This document shows, piece by piece, positions 46,027-55,052 of a DNA stretch of 64,000 nt. Within the stretch, counting starts at the first letter, position 1, and each line of letters starts with the position of its first letter. Source of the DNA: Actinacidiphila acididurans (GTDB lineage Bacteria; Actinomycetota; Actinomycetes; Streptomycetales; Streptomycetaceae). The translations under genes and the position numbers were made by a program. The stretch lies in assembly GCF_016918855.1 (NCBI RefSeq), contig NZ_JADKYB010000008.1, positions 339,926-403,925 on the forward strand, given 5' to 3'. The notes under the pieces were generated by a model, which searched no databases, was not told where the DNA came from, and worked only from the letters and a program-made list of their open reading frames with translations.

Positions 46027-47661
46027 ATGACGGCGACGGTGCGGGACCTCGACGACCCCGGGCCCGGGAAGCCCGGGGCCGCAAGCACGCACATCCCCGG
46101 CGCCCGGGAGCCGGGTGCCGGCCCCGAGCCGTACGCGGACGCCGATCCGTACGCGGGCCCGTACTCCGACGCCGCCTACGCGGACGCCGACGCAGGCCCG
46201 GACACCGGCCCCGAACCGTACGCCGACGTCGCCGGGATCGACCCCGAGCGCCTGGCGGTGTGCCTGTCCGTGCTGGCCGAGCTGGACGACCTGCCACTGG
46301 ACCACCCGGACGCGATCGCCGTACGCCGCGCCACCGCCGGCATCTACCGCACGGTCAAGCACCGCCGCCGGCAGGAGCGCCGGGCCGCCAAGACCGCCAA
46401 CGACAAGGCCGTCACCGAGGCGACCGCCACCGGGGCGGCCGACCGCACCGACGACGAGACGCTGGGCATCGCGCTGCGCTCCTCCGTCACCACGGAGATC
46501 GCCGGCATCCTCCAGCGCCCGCGGTCCTGCTACATCTGCAAGACCCGGTACGTCGAGGTCGACGCCTTCTACCACCAGCTGTGCCCGTCGTGCGCCGCGG
46601 AGAACCGGGCCCGGCGCGACGCGCGCACCGACCTCACCGGCCGGCGCGCCCTGCTCACCGGCGGCCGCGCCAAGATCGGCATGTACATAGCCCTGCGGCT
46701 GCTCCGCGACGGCGCGCACACCACCGTCACCACCCGCTTCCCCAACGACGCCGTCCGCCGCTTCAAGGCGATGCCGGACAGCGACCAGTGGATCCACCGC
46801 CTCAAGATCGTCGGCATAGACCTGCGGGACCCCGCGCAGGTGGTAGCCCTGGCCGACTCGGTGGCCGCCGCGGGCCCGCTGGACATCCTGATCAACAACG
46901 CGGCCCAGACCGTACGCCGCTCCCCGCAGGCCTACCGCGAGCTGGTCGCCGCCGAGGACGCGCCGCTGCCGGCCGGTGAACTGCCCGGCCGCGAGGTGTT
47001 CGGCGCCTTCGGCTCCGGCGCCCGCACCGCCGCCGCCCTGCCCTCGCCCCGCAAGGAGGGCCTGCTCACCGCGGCCGACGTCACCGGGCTCGCCCTGGTC
47101 AGCGGCTCCGCCTCGCTCGCCCGGATCGAGGCCGGCACCGCCATCGACGCCGGCGGGCTGGTGCCGGACCTGGACGCGACCAACTCCTGGGTGCAGACGG
47201 TCGGCGAGGTCGATCCGGTCGAGCTGCTCGAAGTGCAGCTGTGCAATGTGACCGCGCCCTTCATCCTGGTCAGCAAGCTGCGGCCGGTCATGGCCGCCGC
47301 GCCGGCCCGGCGCAAGTACGTGGTGAACGTCTCGGCGATGGAGGGCCAGTTCGGCCGCGGCTACAAGGGCGCCGGGCACCCGCACACCAACATGGCCAAG
47401 GCCGCGCTGAACATGCTGACCCGCACCAGCGCGCAGGAGATGTTCCAGACCGACCGGATCCTGATGACCGCGGTCGACACCGGCTGGATCACCGACGAGC
47501 GCCCCCACCCGGACAAGGTCCGGCTGGCCGCCGAGGGTTTCCACGCCCCGCTGGACCTGGTCGACGGCGCGGCCCGGGTCTACGACCCGATCGTGCGCGG
47601 CGAGAGCGGCGAGGATCTTTTCGGCTGCTTCCTGAAGGACTACGCGCCCTCGCCCTGGTGA
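46027..47661 (+). CDS. Large SDR-family protein with zinc-finger insert
   Basis: A 544-residue protein. Residues ~1-75 are low-complexity and acidic (Asp/Pro/Tyr-rich). Residues ~76-160 are helical ('ERLAVCLSVLAELDDLPLDHPDAIAVRRATAGIYRTVKHRRRQERR'). A CxxC...CxxC zinc finger at ~162-183 reads 'CYICKTRYVEVDAFYHQLCPSC'. The rest is an SDR Rossmann domain ('RRALLTGGRAKIGMYIALRLLRDGAHTTVTTRFPND', 'LDILINNAAQ', 'YVVNVSAMEGQFGRGYKGAGHPHTNMAKAALNMLTRTSAQEM'). The catalytic Tyr-x3-Lys is replaced by an H-x-N-M-A-K arrangement. Substrate unknown. Confidence 0.8.
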   Translation: MTATVRDLDDPGPGKPGAASTHIPGAREPGAGPEPYADADPYAGPYSDAAYADADAGPDTGPEPYADVAGIDPERLAVCLSVLAELDDLPLDHPDAIAVRRATAGIYRTVKHRRRQERRAAKTANDKAVTEATATGAADRTDDETLGIALRSSVTTEIAGILQRPRSCYICKTRYVEVDAFYHQLCPSCAAENRARRDARTDLTGRRALLTGGRAKIGMYIALRLLRDGAHTTVTTRFPNDAVRRFKAMPDSDQWIHRLKIVGIDLRDPAQVVALADSVAAAGPLDILINNAAQTVRRSPQAYRELVAAEDAPLPAGELPGREVFGAFGSGARTAAALPSPRKEGLLTAADVTGLALVSGSASLARIEAGTAIDAGGLVPDLDATNSWVQTVGEVDPVELLEVQLCNVTAPFILVSKLRPVMAAAPARRKYVVNVSAMEGQFGRGYKGAGHPHTNMAKAALNMLTRTSAQEMFQTDRILMTAVDTGWITDERPHPDKVRLAAEGFHAPLDLVDGAARVYDPIVRGESGEDLFGCFLKDYAPSPW

Positions 47662-47705
47662 GTTCTCCCGGTGAGTTCCGGTGAGTTCTCCCGGTGGGTT
47701 TTCCC
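47657..47705 (+). repeat. Tandem repeat GGTGAGTTCTCCC
   Basis: Four head-to-tail copies (13, 10, 13 and 13 nt; the last GGTGGGTTTTCCC) begin inside the stop codon of the SDR gene. Low-complexity slippage repeat; no other role seen. Confidence 0.6.
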
Positions 47706-47781
47706 GGCGGACCGATGAGATCCTGCTCCGCCGTCCGTCCACCCCGGTGACACACCCGCACCGAGGGAAGGCGGACACACC

Positions 47782-48186
47782 GTGCCGAGCAAGATCTTCG
47801 TCAACCTGCCCGTGACCGACCTGACCCGCTCGATCCGCTTCTTCGAGGCGCTGGGCTGGTCCTTCGACCGCCGCTTCACCGACGAGCGGGCCGGCTGCCT
47901 GGTGATCGGCGACGACATCTTCGTGATGCTGCTCACCGAGCCGTTCTTCGCGTCCTTCACCAAGAAGTCGATCGCCGACACCAGCGACTCGACCGAGGCG
48001 ATCATCGCGCTGTCCGAGGACACCCGTGACGAGGTGGACCGGATCGCCGACGCGGCGCTGGCCGCCGGCGCGGTCGAGGCGCAGCAGACGCAGGAGACGA
48101 GCCCGATGTACACCCGCAGCTTCTACGACCTGGACGGCCACCACTGGGAGATCTTCTGGATGGACCCGGCGTCCGTGCCGGCCTGA
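47782..48186 (+). CDS. VOC-superfamily (glyoxalase/bleomycin-resistance-like) protein
   Basis: A 134-residue VOC protein with two beta-alpha-beta-beta-beta modules: 'KIFVNLPVTDLTRSIRFFEALGWSFDRRFTDERAGCLVIGDDIFVMLLT' and 'AQQTQETSPMYTRSFYDLDGHHWEIFWMD'. Metal ligands are plausible in the second half (His/Glu of 'GHHWEIFW'). It may bind or modify a small molecule; the reaction is not predictable. GTG start, AGGGAAGG upstream. It meets the LacI gene tail-to-tail. Confidence 0.85.
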   Translation: MPSKIFVNLPVTDLTRSIRFFEALGWSFDRRFTDERAGCLVIGDDIFVMLLTEPFFASFTKKSIADTSDSTEAIIALSEDTRDEVDRIADAALAAGAVEAQQTQETSPMYTRSFYDLDGHHWEIFWMDPASVPA

Positions 48187-48200
48187 CCGGAAGGCCCCGC

Positions 48201-49481
48201 TCAGCCGGCCGGCCGCGGCGGGGCGCTGCTCTCGCGCACCACCAGCGTGCTCGCCACCTCCACCCGGGTGGAGGCCGGGCGCTGCCCGGCGATCAGCCAC
48301 AGCACCATCCGGGTGGCCACCGCGGCCATCTCCGGCAGCGGGGTGCGGACCGTGGTCAGCCGCGGCGTCACCCAGTCCGCGAACGGCAGGTCGTCGAAGC
48401 CGACCACGCTCAGGTCCTGCGGGACGCGCAGTCCGAGGGTGGCGGCGGCACGGTACGTGCTCAGCGCCTGCTGGTCGCTGCCGGCGAACACCGCGGTCGG
48501 CCGGTCCGGCAGCCGCAGCAGGTCCAGGGCGTGCCGGAAGGCCGGTTCGTGGGTGAAGTCGCCGTAGCGGACCAGCGCCGGGTCGAAGGCGAGCCCGGCT
48601 TCCTCCAGGGCCGAACGGTAGCCGTCCACCCGGGCGCGGGACGCCAGGCGCCGCGGCGGCCCGCTGATCACCGCGATCCGCCGGTGGCCGAGCCCGGTCA
48701 GGTGCCGGGTCGCAGCGAACGCCCCGGGCCAGTTGGTGGCGCCCACCCACGGCACCCCCGGCTCCGGCTCCTGCGCGGGGGACACCAGCGCGTACGGGAT
48801 GCCCAGCGCCCGCAGATCGGCGTGCTCGTCCTCGGTCAGCTCCGGTACGACCAGCACCGCGCCCCGGGTCGGGCGGGTGGCCAGCGAGTCCAGCCAGCGC
48901 CGGGCCGAGCCCCCGCCGCCACTGTGGGTCGCGGTGACCACCATGCCCAGCCCCGCCGCGGCCAGCGTCTCCTCCGCCCCGCTGAGCAGCCCGGCCGCCC
49001 AGGAGCCCTCGATGTCGTTGAGCACCACGTCCACCAGCCCCCCGGCCGCCAGCGCGGTCGGCGCCGCCCGCGGCCGCGCCGGATACCCGTGCCGCTCCAG
49101 CAACCGCTGCACCCTCGCCCGCGTCGCCGCCGCCACATCCGACCGCCCGTGCAGCACCTTGGACACGGTCGACACGGACACCCCGGCCCTCCGGGCGATC
49201 TCGGCGAGTGTGGTGGGAGCGGAGGGTGTACCTCCGGCGCGCGGGGGCTCGGCGGGTGGGTCGCTGTCGTCCTGCGGACGCGTGGTGCCGGCCCGCGCGG
49301 GTTCCCCGGCTCGGGAGGGCGCGGCCCCGCCCGCCGGTGCTTCCCCGGCCCCGGCGCGCGCGGGCTGCTCCGACGAGGTCGCCCCGCCGCCCGCGCCCGC
49401 GGGCCGGTCCGGGCGGTTCTCCGCACGGCCGTCGTCCGCGCCGCCGTGCCGCGGGTCGTTGCCCCGATCGTTCACTGTCAC
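48201..49481 (-). CDS. LacI-family transcriptional regulator with long N-terminal extension
   Basis: A 426-residue LacI-family repressor. The HTH ('TTLAEIARRAGVSVSTVSKVLHGRSDVAAATRARVQRLLERHGY') begins only near residue 90, after a Gly/Ala/Pro/Arg-rich low-complexity stretch. The sugar-binding domain follows ('GIPYALVSPAQ', 'HRRIAVISGPPRRLASRARVDGYRSALEEAG', 'AVFAGSDQQALSTYRAAATLGLRVPQDLSVVGFDDLPFADWVTPRLTTV'). Normal LacI proteins are ~340 residues. No better internal start is evident, though a GTG two codons later is possible. It lies downstream of a sugar kinase gene that it may control. Confidence 0.88.
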   Translation of the reverse strand: MTVNDRGNDPRHGGADDGRAENRPDRPAGAGGGATSSEQPARAGAGEAPAGGAAPSRAGEPARAGTTRPQDDSDPPAEPPRAGGTPSAPTTLAEIARRAGVSVSTVSKVLHGRSDVAAATRARVQRLLERHGYPARPRAAPTALAAGGLVDVVLNDIEGSWAAGLLSGAEETLAAAGLGMVVTATHSGGGGSARRWLDSLATRPTRGAVLVVPELTEDEHADLRALGIPYALVSPAQEPEPGVPWVGATNWPGAFAATRHLTGLGHRRIAVISGPPRRLASRARVDGYRSALEEAGLAFDPALVRYGDFTHEPAFRHALDLLRLPDRPTAVFAGSDQQALSTYRAAATLGLRVPQDLSVVGFDDLPFADWVTPRLTTVRTPLPEMAAVATRMVLWLIAGQRPASTRVEVASTLVVRESSAPPRPAG

Positions 49482-49512
49482 CCGCCCTACCCCAGTTCCG
49501 TCTGCCGTCCCG

Positions 49513-49548
49513 TTCCCGGGGTCCGGGCCTTTCCCGGGGTCCGGGCCT
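49513..49548. repeat. Two perfect tandem copies of an 18-mer
   Basis: TTCCCGGGGTCCGGGCCT occurs twice head-to-tail between the PfkB kinase gene and the LacI gene. Each copy contains an imperfect palindrome (CCCGGGGTCCGGG), so it may be a terminator-like or operator element. Confidence 0.5.
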
Positions 49549-49620
49549 CGCCCGGGCCTGCCTTCAGCGCATCCCCTGTGGAAGTGCTCGGCCGTCCCGG
49601 GGCCCGCCCCGCAGGGACCC

Positions 49621-50541
49621 TCAGCCCAGGGCCGCCCTCAGTTCCGCCGTGTCCGGGGGGTTGGCGCCGGGGCGGGAGACGGTCAGGGCGGCGGCGGTGG
49701 CGGCGTGGCGCAGGACCGCGGCAAGGGTGACGTCGTGGAGGGCGGCCAGGGCGGGGCGGGCGTCGGCGCCGAGGAGGCCCAGGCCGGCCAGGGAGTCGAG
49801 GGCGGCGGACATGAAGGAGTCGCCGGCGCCCACGGTGTCGGCGACCTCGGTACGGACCGGGGCGCCGTGCACCTCCTGGGTCGCGGTGAAGGCCGTCGCG
49901 CCCTCGCCGCCGAGGGTCACGAAGACCGCCGCCGGGCCCAGCCCCAGCCACCGCTTGGCCACCGCCCGCAGCGGCTCGCCCGGGTACAGCCACTCCAGGT
50001 CCTCGTCACTCGCCTTGACCAGGTCGGCCAGGGCCACGCAGCGCTCGACCGCGGCGACCGCCGCCGGGTGCGGGCCCAGCAGCGCGGGCCGCACATTGGG
50101 GTCGTAGCTGACGGTCGCGCCGGACCGGAGCCGGGCGGCCAGCTCCAGGACGGCCGCCGCGCCGGGCTCGGCCACCGCCGCTATCGAGCCGAGGTGTACA
50201 TGGCGAATTCCCGCCGGTGGCTCGGTGGGCCGCAGCGTCCAGCGGATGTCGAAGTCGTAGCTGGCCCGCCCCTGTTCGTCCAGCGTGACCACCGCGGTCG
50301 GGGTGGTCACCTCCGGCCGGCCGTCGGCCAGCACCTCCACGCCGGCCGCGACCAGCCGGTCCCGGATCAGCGCGCCCTCCCGGTCGGCGCCCACCTCGGT
50401 GAGCAGCGCCGTCGACCGGCCCAGCCGGGCCAGGCCGTAGGCCACGTTGGCCGGGCTGCCGCCGGGGTGCGTGACATCGGGCAGCCCGGGGACTCGGACG
50501 ATGTCCGCCACGCACTCGCCGATCACCAGGAAATCGGTCAT
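49621..50541 (-). CDS. PfkB-family carbohydrate kinase
   Basis: A 306-residue ribokinase-fold sugar kinase. N-terminal 'VIGECVADIVRVPG', substrate motif 'GGSPANVAYGLARLG', PfkB signature 2 with catalytic Asp 'VADTVGAGDSFMSAAL', and 'VFVTLGGEGATAFT'. It resembles fructokinases and 2-keto-3-deoxygluconate kinases. It phosphorylates a sugar or sugar acid with ATP, feeding glycolysis or the phosphoketolase route encoded next to it. The upstream 216 nt contain a 14-nt direct repeat (GTGAACCGACCGCG at 50661 and 50694). Confidence 0.88.
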   Translation of the reverse strand: MTDFLVIGECVADIVRVPGLPDVTHPGGSPANVAYGLARLGRSTALLTEVGADREGALIRDRLVAAGVEVLADGRPEVTTPTAVVTLDEQGRASYDFDIRWTLRPTEPPAGIRHVHLGSIAAVAEPGAAAVLELAARLRSGATVSYDPNVRPALLGPHPAAVAAVERCVALADLVKASDEDLEWLYPGEPLRAVAKRWLGLGPAAVFVTLGGEGATAFTATQEVHGAPVRTEVADTVGAGDSFMSAALDSLAGLGLLGADARPALAALHDVTLAAVLRHAATAAALTVSRPGANPPDTAELRAALG

Positions 50542-50757
50542 ACGATCATGCTCCCGCAGGGGTCGTGAACCGTGCCGTTGAGGCAGAGATGACCGGCACC
50601 GTACCGGCTGTGTGTTGCAGGGATCACCTTTCGGCCGCGGCGGGCGATCAACTTCGGACCGTGAACCGACCGCGATCGGACCGCGGCCGGTGGGTGAACC
50701 GACCGCGGCCGGGCACCCACCGGTCAGCCACCGGACGGGCGCCGGCCCCGAACGGAC

Positions 50758-53142
50758 TCAGCCCTGCCAGCTCCACTCGGTGACCTCGGGCAGGTCGACC
50801 CCGTGCTCGCGGATCCACGCGTGGTGCCGCAGCCGCGTGTCCTCCATTCGCTGGCGCAGCGGCGCGGCGAGCACGGCCAGCCCCGGGACGCGGTCGATCA
50901 CGTCCATCACCAGTCGGTAGCGGTCCAGATCGTTGCGGACGAGCATGTCGAAGGGCGTGGTGGTGGTGCCGATCTCCTTGTAGCCGCGGACGTGGATGTG
51001 CGGGTGGTTGGTACGGCGGTAGGTGAGGCGGTGGATCAGCCAGGGATAGCCGTGGTAGGCGAAGATGACCGTCTTCCCCGCGGTGAAAAGGGCGTCGAAC
51101 TCCGGGTCGGTCATCCCGTGCGGGTGCTCGGCCTGCGGCAGCAGCCGGGCCAGGTCCACCACATTGACCACGCGCACCCGCAGGTCGGGCAGGTGGCGGC
51201 GGAGCAGCTGGGCGGCGGCCAGGATCTCCTGGGTGGGGATGTCACCGGCGCAGGCGAGCACCACGTCGGGCTCGCGCAGCCCGTCCTCGGTCCCGGCCCA
51301 GTCCCAGATCCCCGCGCCCCTGGCGCAGTGCGCGTTGGCCGCGTCGAGGTCCAGCCAGTCCTGGGTGGGCTGCTTGCCGGCCACCACCACGTTCACGTAG
51401 TCCCGCGACCTGAGCACGTGATCGGCCACCGAGAGCAGGGTGTTGGTGTCCGGCGGCAGGTAGACCCGGACGACCTCGGGGGCCTTGTTGAGGATGTGGT
51501 CGATGAAGCCGGGGTCCTGGTGGGAGAAGCCGTTGTGGTCCTGGCGCCACACGTGCGAGGTGAGCAGGTAGTTCAGCGAGGCGATCGGGCGCCGCCAGGG
51601 CAGCCGCCGGGTGGTGCGCAGCCACTTGATGTGCTGGTTGACCATCGAGTCCACGATGTGCGCGAACGCCTCGTAGCTGGAGAACAGCCCGTGCCGGCCG
51701 GTGAGCAGGTAGCCCTCCAGCCAGCCCTGGCAGGTGTGTTCGGACAGGATCTCCATCACCCGGCCGTGCCGGTCCAGGTGCTCGTCGGTGCCGAGCACCG
51801 TTTCCTGCCAGGCCTTGCCGGTGGCGCCGTAGACCGCGTCGAGCCGGTTGGAGGCGGTCTCGTCCGGGCCGACCAGGCGGAAGTCGCGCCGCTCCTCGGT
51901 GGCGGCCATCACCTGCTCCAGCAGCCGGCCCAGCACCCGGGTGGGCTCGTGCAGGGAGCCGCCGGGCTTGTCGACGGGGACGGCCAGGGTGCTCGGGTCG
52001 GGCAGCGGCAGGTCGCGCAGCAGCAGGCCGCCGTTGGTGTGCGGGTTCGCGCCGAGCCGGCGCTCTCCGTCGGGGATGTGCTCCAGCACCTGCTCGCGGG
52101 GCCGGCCGGAGGCGTCGAACAGCTCCTCGGGCCGGTAGGAGCGCATCCACTCCTCCAGTTGCCGCAGGTGCTCGGGGTTGGTGCGCACCTCGGACAGCGG
52201 CACCTGGTGGGCCCGCCAGGTGCCCTCCACCGGCAGCCCGTCGACCACGGCGGGGCCGGTCCAGCCCTTCGGGGTGCGCAGCACGATCACCGGCCACCGC
52301 GGCCGCTCGGTCGAGCCCTCGAGTGCCTCGCGCCGCAGCGCGTCGATCCGGTCCAGCGCGCTGTCCATGGCGGCGGCCATCAGCCGGTGCACCGCGATCG
52401 GGTCGTCACCGGTGACATGGATCGGCTCGTGACCGTAACCGCGCAGCAGATCGTCCAGCTCCTGTTCCGGCAGCCGGGACAGCACGGTCGGGTTGGCGAT
52501 CTTGTAGCCGTTCAGGTGCAGGATCGGCAGCACCGACCCGTCGTGCAGCGGGTCCAGGAAGGAATTGCTGTGCCAGGAGGTGGCCAGCGGTCCGGTCTCG
52601 GCCTCGCCGTCACCGATGACGCAGGTCACCAGCAGCCCCGGATTGTCGAACGCCGCGCCGTAGGCGTGCGACAGGGAATAGCCGAGTTCGCCGCCCTCGT
52701 GGATCGACCCGGGCGTCTCCGGCGCGACGTGCGAGGGCACCCCGCCGGGGAACGAGAACTGCCGGAACAGCCTGCCCATCCCGGCGGCGTCCCGGGTGAT
52801 GTCGGGGTAGGTGTCGGTGTAGCTGCCCTCCAGCCAGGAGTTGGCGAGCACCGCGGGGCCGCCGTGTCCCGGCCCCCACACGCAGATCGCGTCGAGGTCC
52901 CGGGCCCGCACCACCCGGTTGAGGTGGGTGTGCACGAGGTTCAGGCCCGGGGAGGTGCCCCAGTGGCCCAGCAGCCGCGGCTTGACGTGCTCGGGCCGCA
53001 GCGGTTCGGTCAGCAGCGGGTTGTCGTCCAGCAGATAGATCTGCCCCACCGCCAGGTAGTTCGCCGCCCGCCAGTGCGCGTCCAGCGCCCGTACCTCGTC
53101 GTCGGTGAGCTCCGCGGGCGGGGATGCCGGTTCGTGGGACAT
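50758..53142 (-). CDS. xfp: Xylulose-5-phosphate/fructose-6-phosphate phosphoketolase
   Basis: A 794-residue ThDP-dependent phosphoketolase, full length for the family. Visible motifs: 'YLAVGQIYLLDDNPLL', 'GPGHGGPAVLANSWLEGSYTD', 'FPGGVPSHVAPETPGSIHEGGELGYSLSHA', the ThDP site 'VIGDGEAETGPLATSWHSN', 'LNGYKIANPTV' and 'HNGFSHQDPGFIDH'. It splits ketose phosphates with phosphate to acetyl phosphate and a triose/tetrose phosphate, a route to acetyl-CoA that bypasses glycolysis. GGAGGAAG precedes the ATG. No acetate kinase gene is next to it. The open frame extends upstream without a stop, but the conserved N-terminus starts here. Confidence 0.94.
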   Translation of the reverse strand: MSHEPASPPAELTDDEVRALDAHWRAANYLAVGQIYLLDDNPLLTEPLRPEHVKPRLLGHWGTSPGLNLVHTHLNRVVRARDLDAICVWGPGHGGPAVLANSWLEGSYTDTYPDITRDAAGMGRLFRQFSFPGGVPSHVAPETPGSIHEGGELGYSLSHAYGAAFDNPGLLVTCVIGDGEAETGPLATSWHSNSFLDPLHDGSVLPILHLNGYKIANPTVLSRLPEQELDDLLRGYGHEPIHVTGDDPIAVHRLMAAAMDSALDRIDALRREALEGSTERPRWPVIVLRTPKGWTGPAVVDGLPVEGTWRAHQVPLSEVRTNPEHLRQLEEWMRSYRPEELFDASGRPREQVLEHIPDGERRLGANPHTNGGLLLRDLPLPDPSTLAVPVDKPGGSLHEPTRVLGRLLEQVMAATEERRDFRLVGPDETASNRLDAVYGATGKAWQETVLGTDEHLDRHGRVMEILSEHTCQGWLEGYLLTGRHGLFSSYEAFAHIVDSMVNQHIKWLRTTRRLPWRRPIASLNYLLTSHVWRQDHNGFSHQDPGFIDHILNKAPEVVRVYLPPDTNTLLSVADHVLRSRDYVNVVVAGKQPTQDWLDLDAANAHCARGAGIWDWAGTEDGLREPDVVLACAGDIPTQEILAAAQLLRRHLPDLRVRVVNVVDLARLLPQAEHPHGMTDPEFDALFTAGKTVIFAYHGYPWLIHRLTYRRTNHPHIHVRGYKEIGTTTTPFDMLVRNDLDRYRLVMDVIDRVPGLAVLAAPLRQRMEDTRLRHHAWIREHGVDLPEVTEWSWQG

Positions 53143-53388
53143 GTCTTCCTCCGGAGTGTGGTCGTGGACGGGCACCACGATCCGGTCCCCGGCGGTGACC
53201 CGGACAGGGCCGTACGGGGCAGCGGTCAGGGTCACTTGGTCCCTGCCCGCCGCACCCGCGGAACGATCCGCCCCGCACCCGAAATCCCTCGAACGGGTGT
53301 ACGCGCAGGGCGGCCGGTACTCGGCCACCCAGCGCTCGGCGGCCCGGACGTCGCGTCCTACGGCTGCCCGGCACCCCCAGGCGTACAC
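53143..53388 (-). other. Open stretch upstream of xfp, possible degraded small gene
   Basis: From a GTG at 53388 the frame reads 'MYAWGCRAAVGRDVRAAERWVAEYRPPC...' and runs without a stop into xfp. The first ~20 residues look like a small actinomycete protein family beginning VYAWG, but the rest looks like translated leader DNA. The 27 nt around its start are a near copy of the last codons of the formamidase-like gene (53425-53451). I do not call it a gene; a remnant is possible. Nothing else is seen between 53143 and 53423. Confidence 0.25.
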
Positions 53389-53423
53389 CGTCCCCACGGT
53401 GTCCGCCGGATGGTGTCGGCCGG

Positions 53424-55052
53424 TCAGGCGTACACCGTCCCCACGTTGTCCGTCGGCGCCGGCCGGTGCTTGACGGCCGGGCCCTGCGCGAAGGCCCGCA
53501 GCACGTTCTCCGTGGTCCGGGTGACGAAGGCGCGGGTGCGCGCGTCCATGCCGTGGTCGCGGCCGTCGTCGTGGGTGCCGGCCATCAGCCCCTCGACCCA
53601 GCGCATCGTGCCGGAGGCGAAGACGCCCGCGCCGCTCGGCACCGTGTAGTACGCCGAATCGGCGTGGCTGTGGCGGCCGTTGCACACCAGGGGCGAGTGG
53701 GCGACGATCTCGATCGGCTTCGGCGTCGGGAAGTCGGGGGTGACCCGGTCGTACTCCACACCCACCAGGTGGTCGAAGGAGTCGCCGCGCCGCACGCCCG
53801 TCCCCTCGAACACCCAGTGGTCCGGTTGCTCCACCACATAGGGCGCGTCCGTCGGATAGCCCTCGTAGATCACCCCGGTCAGCGACGACTCCGGGTCCGC
53901 GCCCGGCCGGTGCCTGAAGTCGGTGGTCGCCATGGTGGGGTGGTCGATCAGGTACGGGTCCACCGGGTAGTCGGTCTTGTAGCAGACGACCGTGCGCACC
54001 GCCCCGGTCGGCGCCATCTCCAGCCGCACCCGGCGGTAGCAGGTATTGGCGCCCAGGAACGCCAGATTGGTGCCGGTGTCGCGGGCCTGGGCCACGTACC
54101 GCCGCTGCTCGGGTGTCCAGTACTCGTCGTGGCCGAGCGCTATGGCGGCGGTCGCGCCGCGCAGCACCGAGTGCGCCAGGTGGACGTCCACGCCGGTGGT
54201 GTACGCCAGGGGTATGCCCAGCCGCTCGGCGAGCACCACCAGGGCCCGCTCGTACACCATGAATTTCTCGGCGCCGTTGGAGTCGTAGGGCCGGTCGAAG
54301 GAGACCGCGAGCGCGCGGTGCGTATAGGTGCCGTCCCGGCCCTCGTACAGGCTGTAGCCGCCCCACGTGTTGTACGCCTGCCAGGTCGCGGGGGCGTGCA
54401 TCAGCAGGGTGCGCCCGACGGCGCTGACCGAGCGCACCACCAGCGGCACATAGCGCTGGTTGCCGTTCTCCGCCTCCAGGCGCAGCAGATAGGCGCCTTC
54501 CGGCCAGCCGTCGGCGCGCACCTGGAGGCTGGGTTCCCAGTCCGCGGTGATGGTGCGGGTGTCCACCGCGAGCTTCGGCCGCTGCTGGGTCCGGCCCGCC
54601 ACCCGGTCCGACTGCCACACCAGCCGCGCCTGCGCGCCGCCGTACCAGCCCACCCGGAACGCCGAGACCCGAAAACCCGGCGCGGTGGTGGACACGTACA
54701 GCGTGAACTCCTCGCCCGGAAGCACGCTGACCTTGTCCGCGTACCCCTCCACGGCCTCCTGCGGCCCCTGCGAGGCGATCCGCCAGTCCGCCGTGCCCGG
54801 GTGCGCGCTCTCCGCGACGGCCGGCCCGGTCCGCGTCGCCCCGGTCCGCGGCTGCGAGCCGCCCGAACCGCTGTCGCACGCGGCCACCGTCACCGCCGCC
54901 ACCGAGGCCGCCCCGGCCGCGGCGGCCCCCAGGAAGTGCCGCCGGTCCAGCCCCGCCCGGTCCAGCCCCGCCCGGCCCGGGCCCGGCTCGCCCTGCGGGT
55001 CCGCGTCGGGGTCGTCCGCCGCTGGTTCCTGCCGCTCGGGGTCGTGTGCCAT
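53424..55052 (-). CDS. Tat-exported N,N-dimethylformamidase-like lipoprotein
   Basis: A 542-residue protein with a Tat signal ('DRRHFLGAAAAGAASVAAVTVAAC', twin Arg then lipobox Cys near residue 60). The body matches the large-subunit domain of N,N-dimethylformamidase: 'ADWRIASQGPQEAVEGYADKVSVLPGEEFTLYVST', 'RVGWYGGAQARLVW', 'NTWGGYSLYEG', 'VALGHDEYWTPEQRRYV'-like 'IALGHDEYWTPEQRRYVAQARDTGTNLAFLGANTCYRRVR'. Relatives hydrolyse formamides using a mononuclear iron site; many streptomycete members are uncharacterised. No small-subunit gene is adjacent. The Tat route implies folding with a metal in the cytosol before export. Confidence 0.84.
   Translation of the reverse strand: MAHDPERQEPAADDPDADPQGEPGPGRAGLDRAGLDRRHFLGAAAAGAASVAAVTVAACDSGSGGSQPRTGATRTGPAVAESAHPGTADWRIASQGPQEAVEGYADKVSVLPGEEFTLYVSTTAPGFRVSAFRVGWYGGAQARLVWQSDRVAGRTQQRPKLAVDTRTITADWEPSLQVRADGWPEGAYLLRLEAENGNQRYVPLVVRSVSAVGRTLLMHAPATWQAYNTWGGYSLYEGRDGTYTHRALAVSFDRPYDSNGAEKFMVYERALVVLAERLGIPLAYTTGVDVHLAHSVLRGATAAIALGHDEYWTPEQRRYVAQARDTGTNLAFLGANTCYRRVRLEMAPTGAVRTVVCYKTDYPVDPYLIDHPTMATTDFRHRPGADPESSLTGVIYEGYPTDAPYVVEQPDHWVFEGTGVRRGDSFDHLVGVEYDRVTPDFPTPKPIEIVAHSPLVCNGRHSHADSAYYTVPSGAGVFASGTMRWVEGLMAGTHDDGRDHGMDARTRAFVTRTTENVLRAFAQGPAVKHRPAPTDNVGTVYA

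Noticed and set aside
45808..48750. 980-codon open frame on the minus strand
   Set aside because: It is antisense to the SDR and VOC genes; no domain is recognisable.
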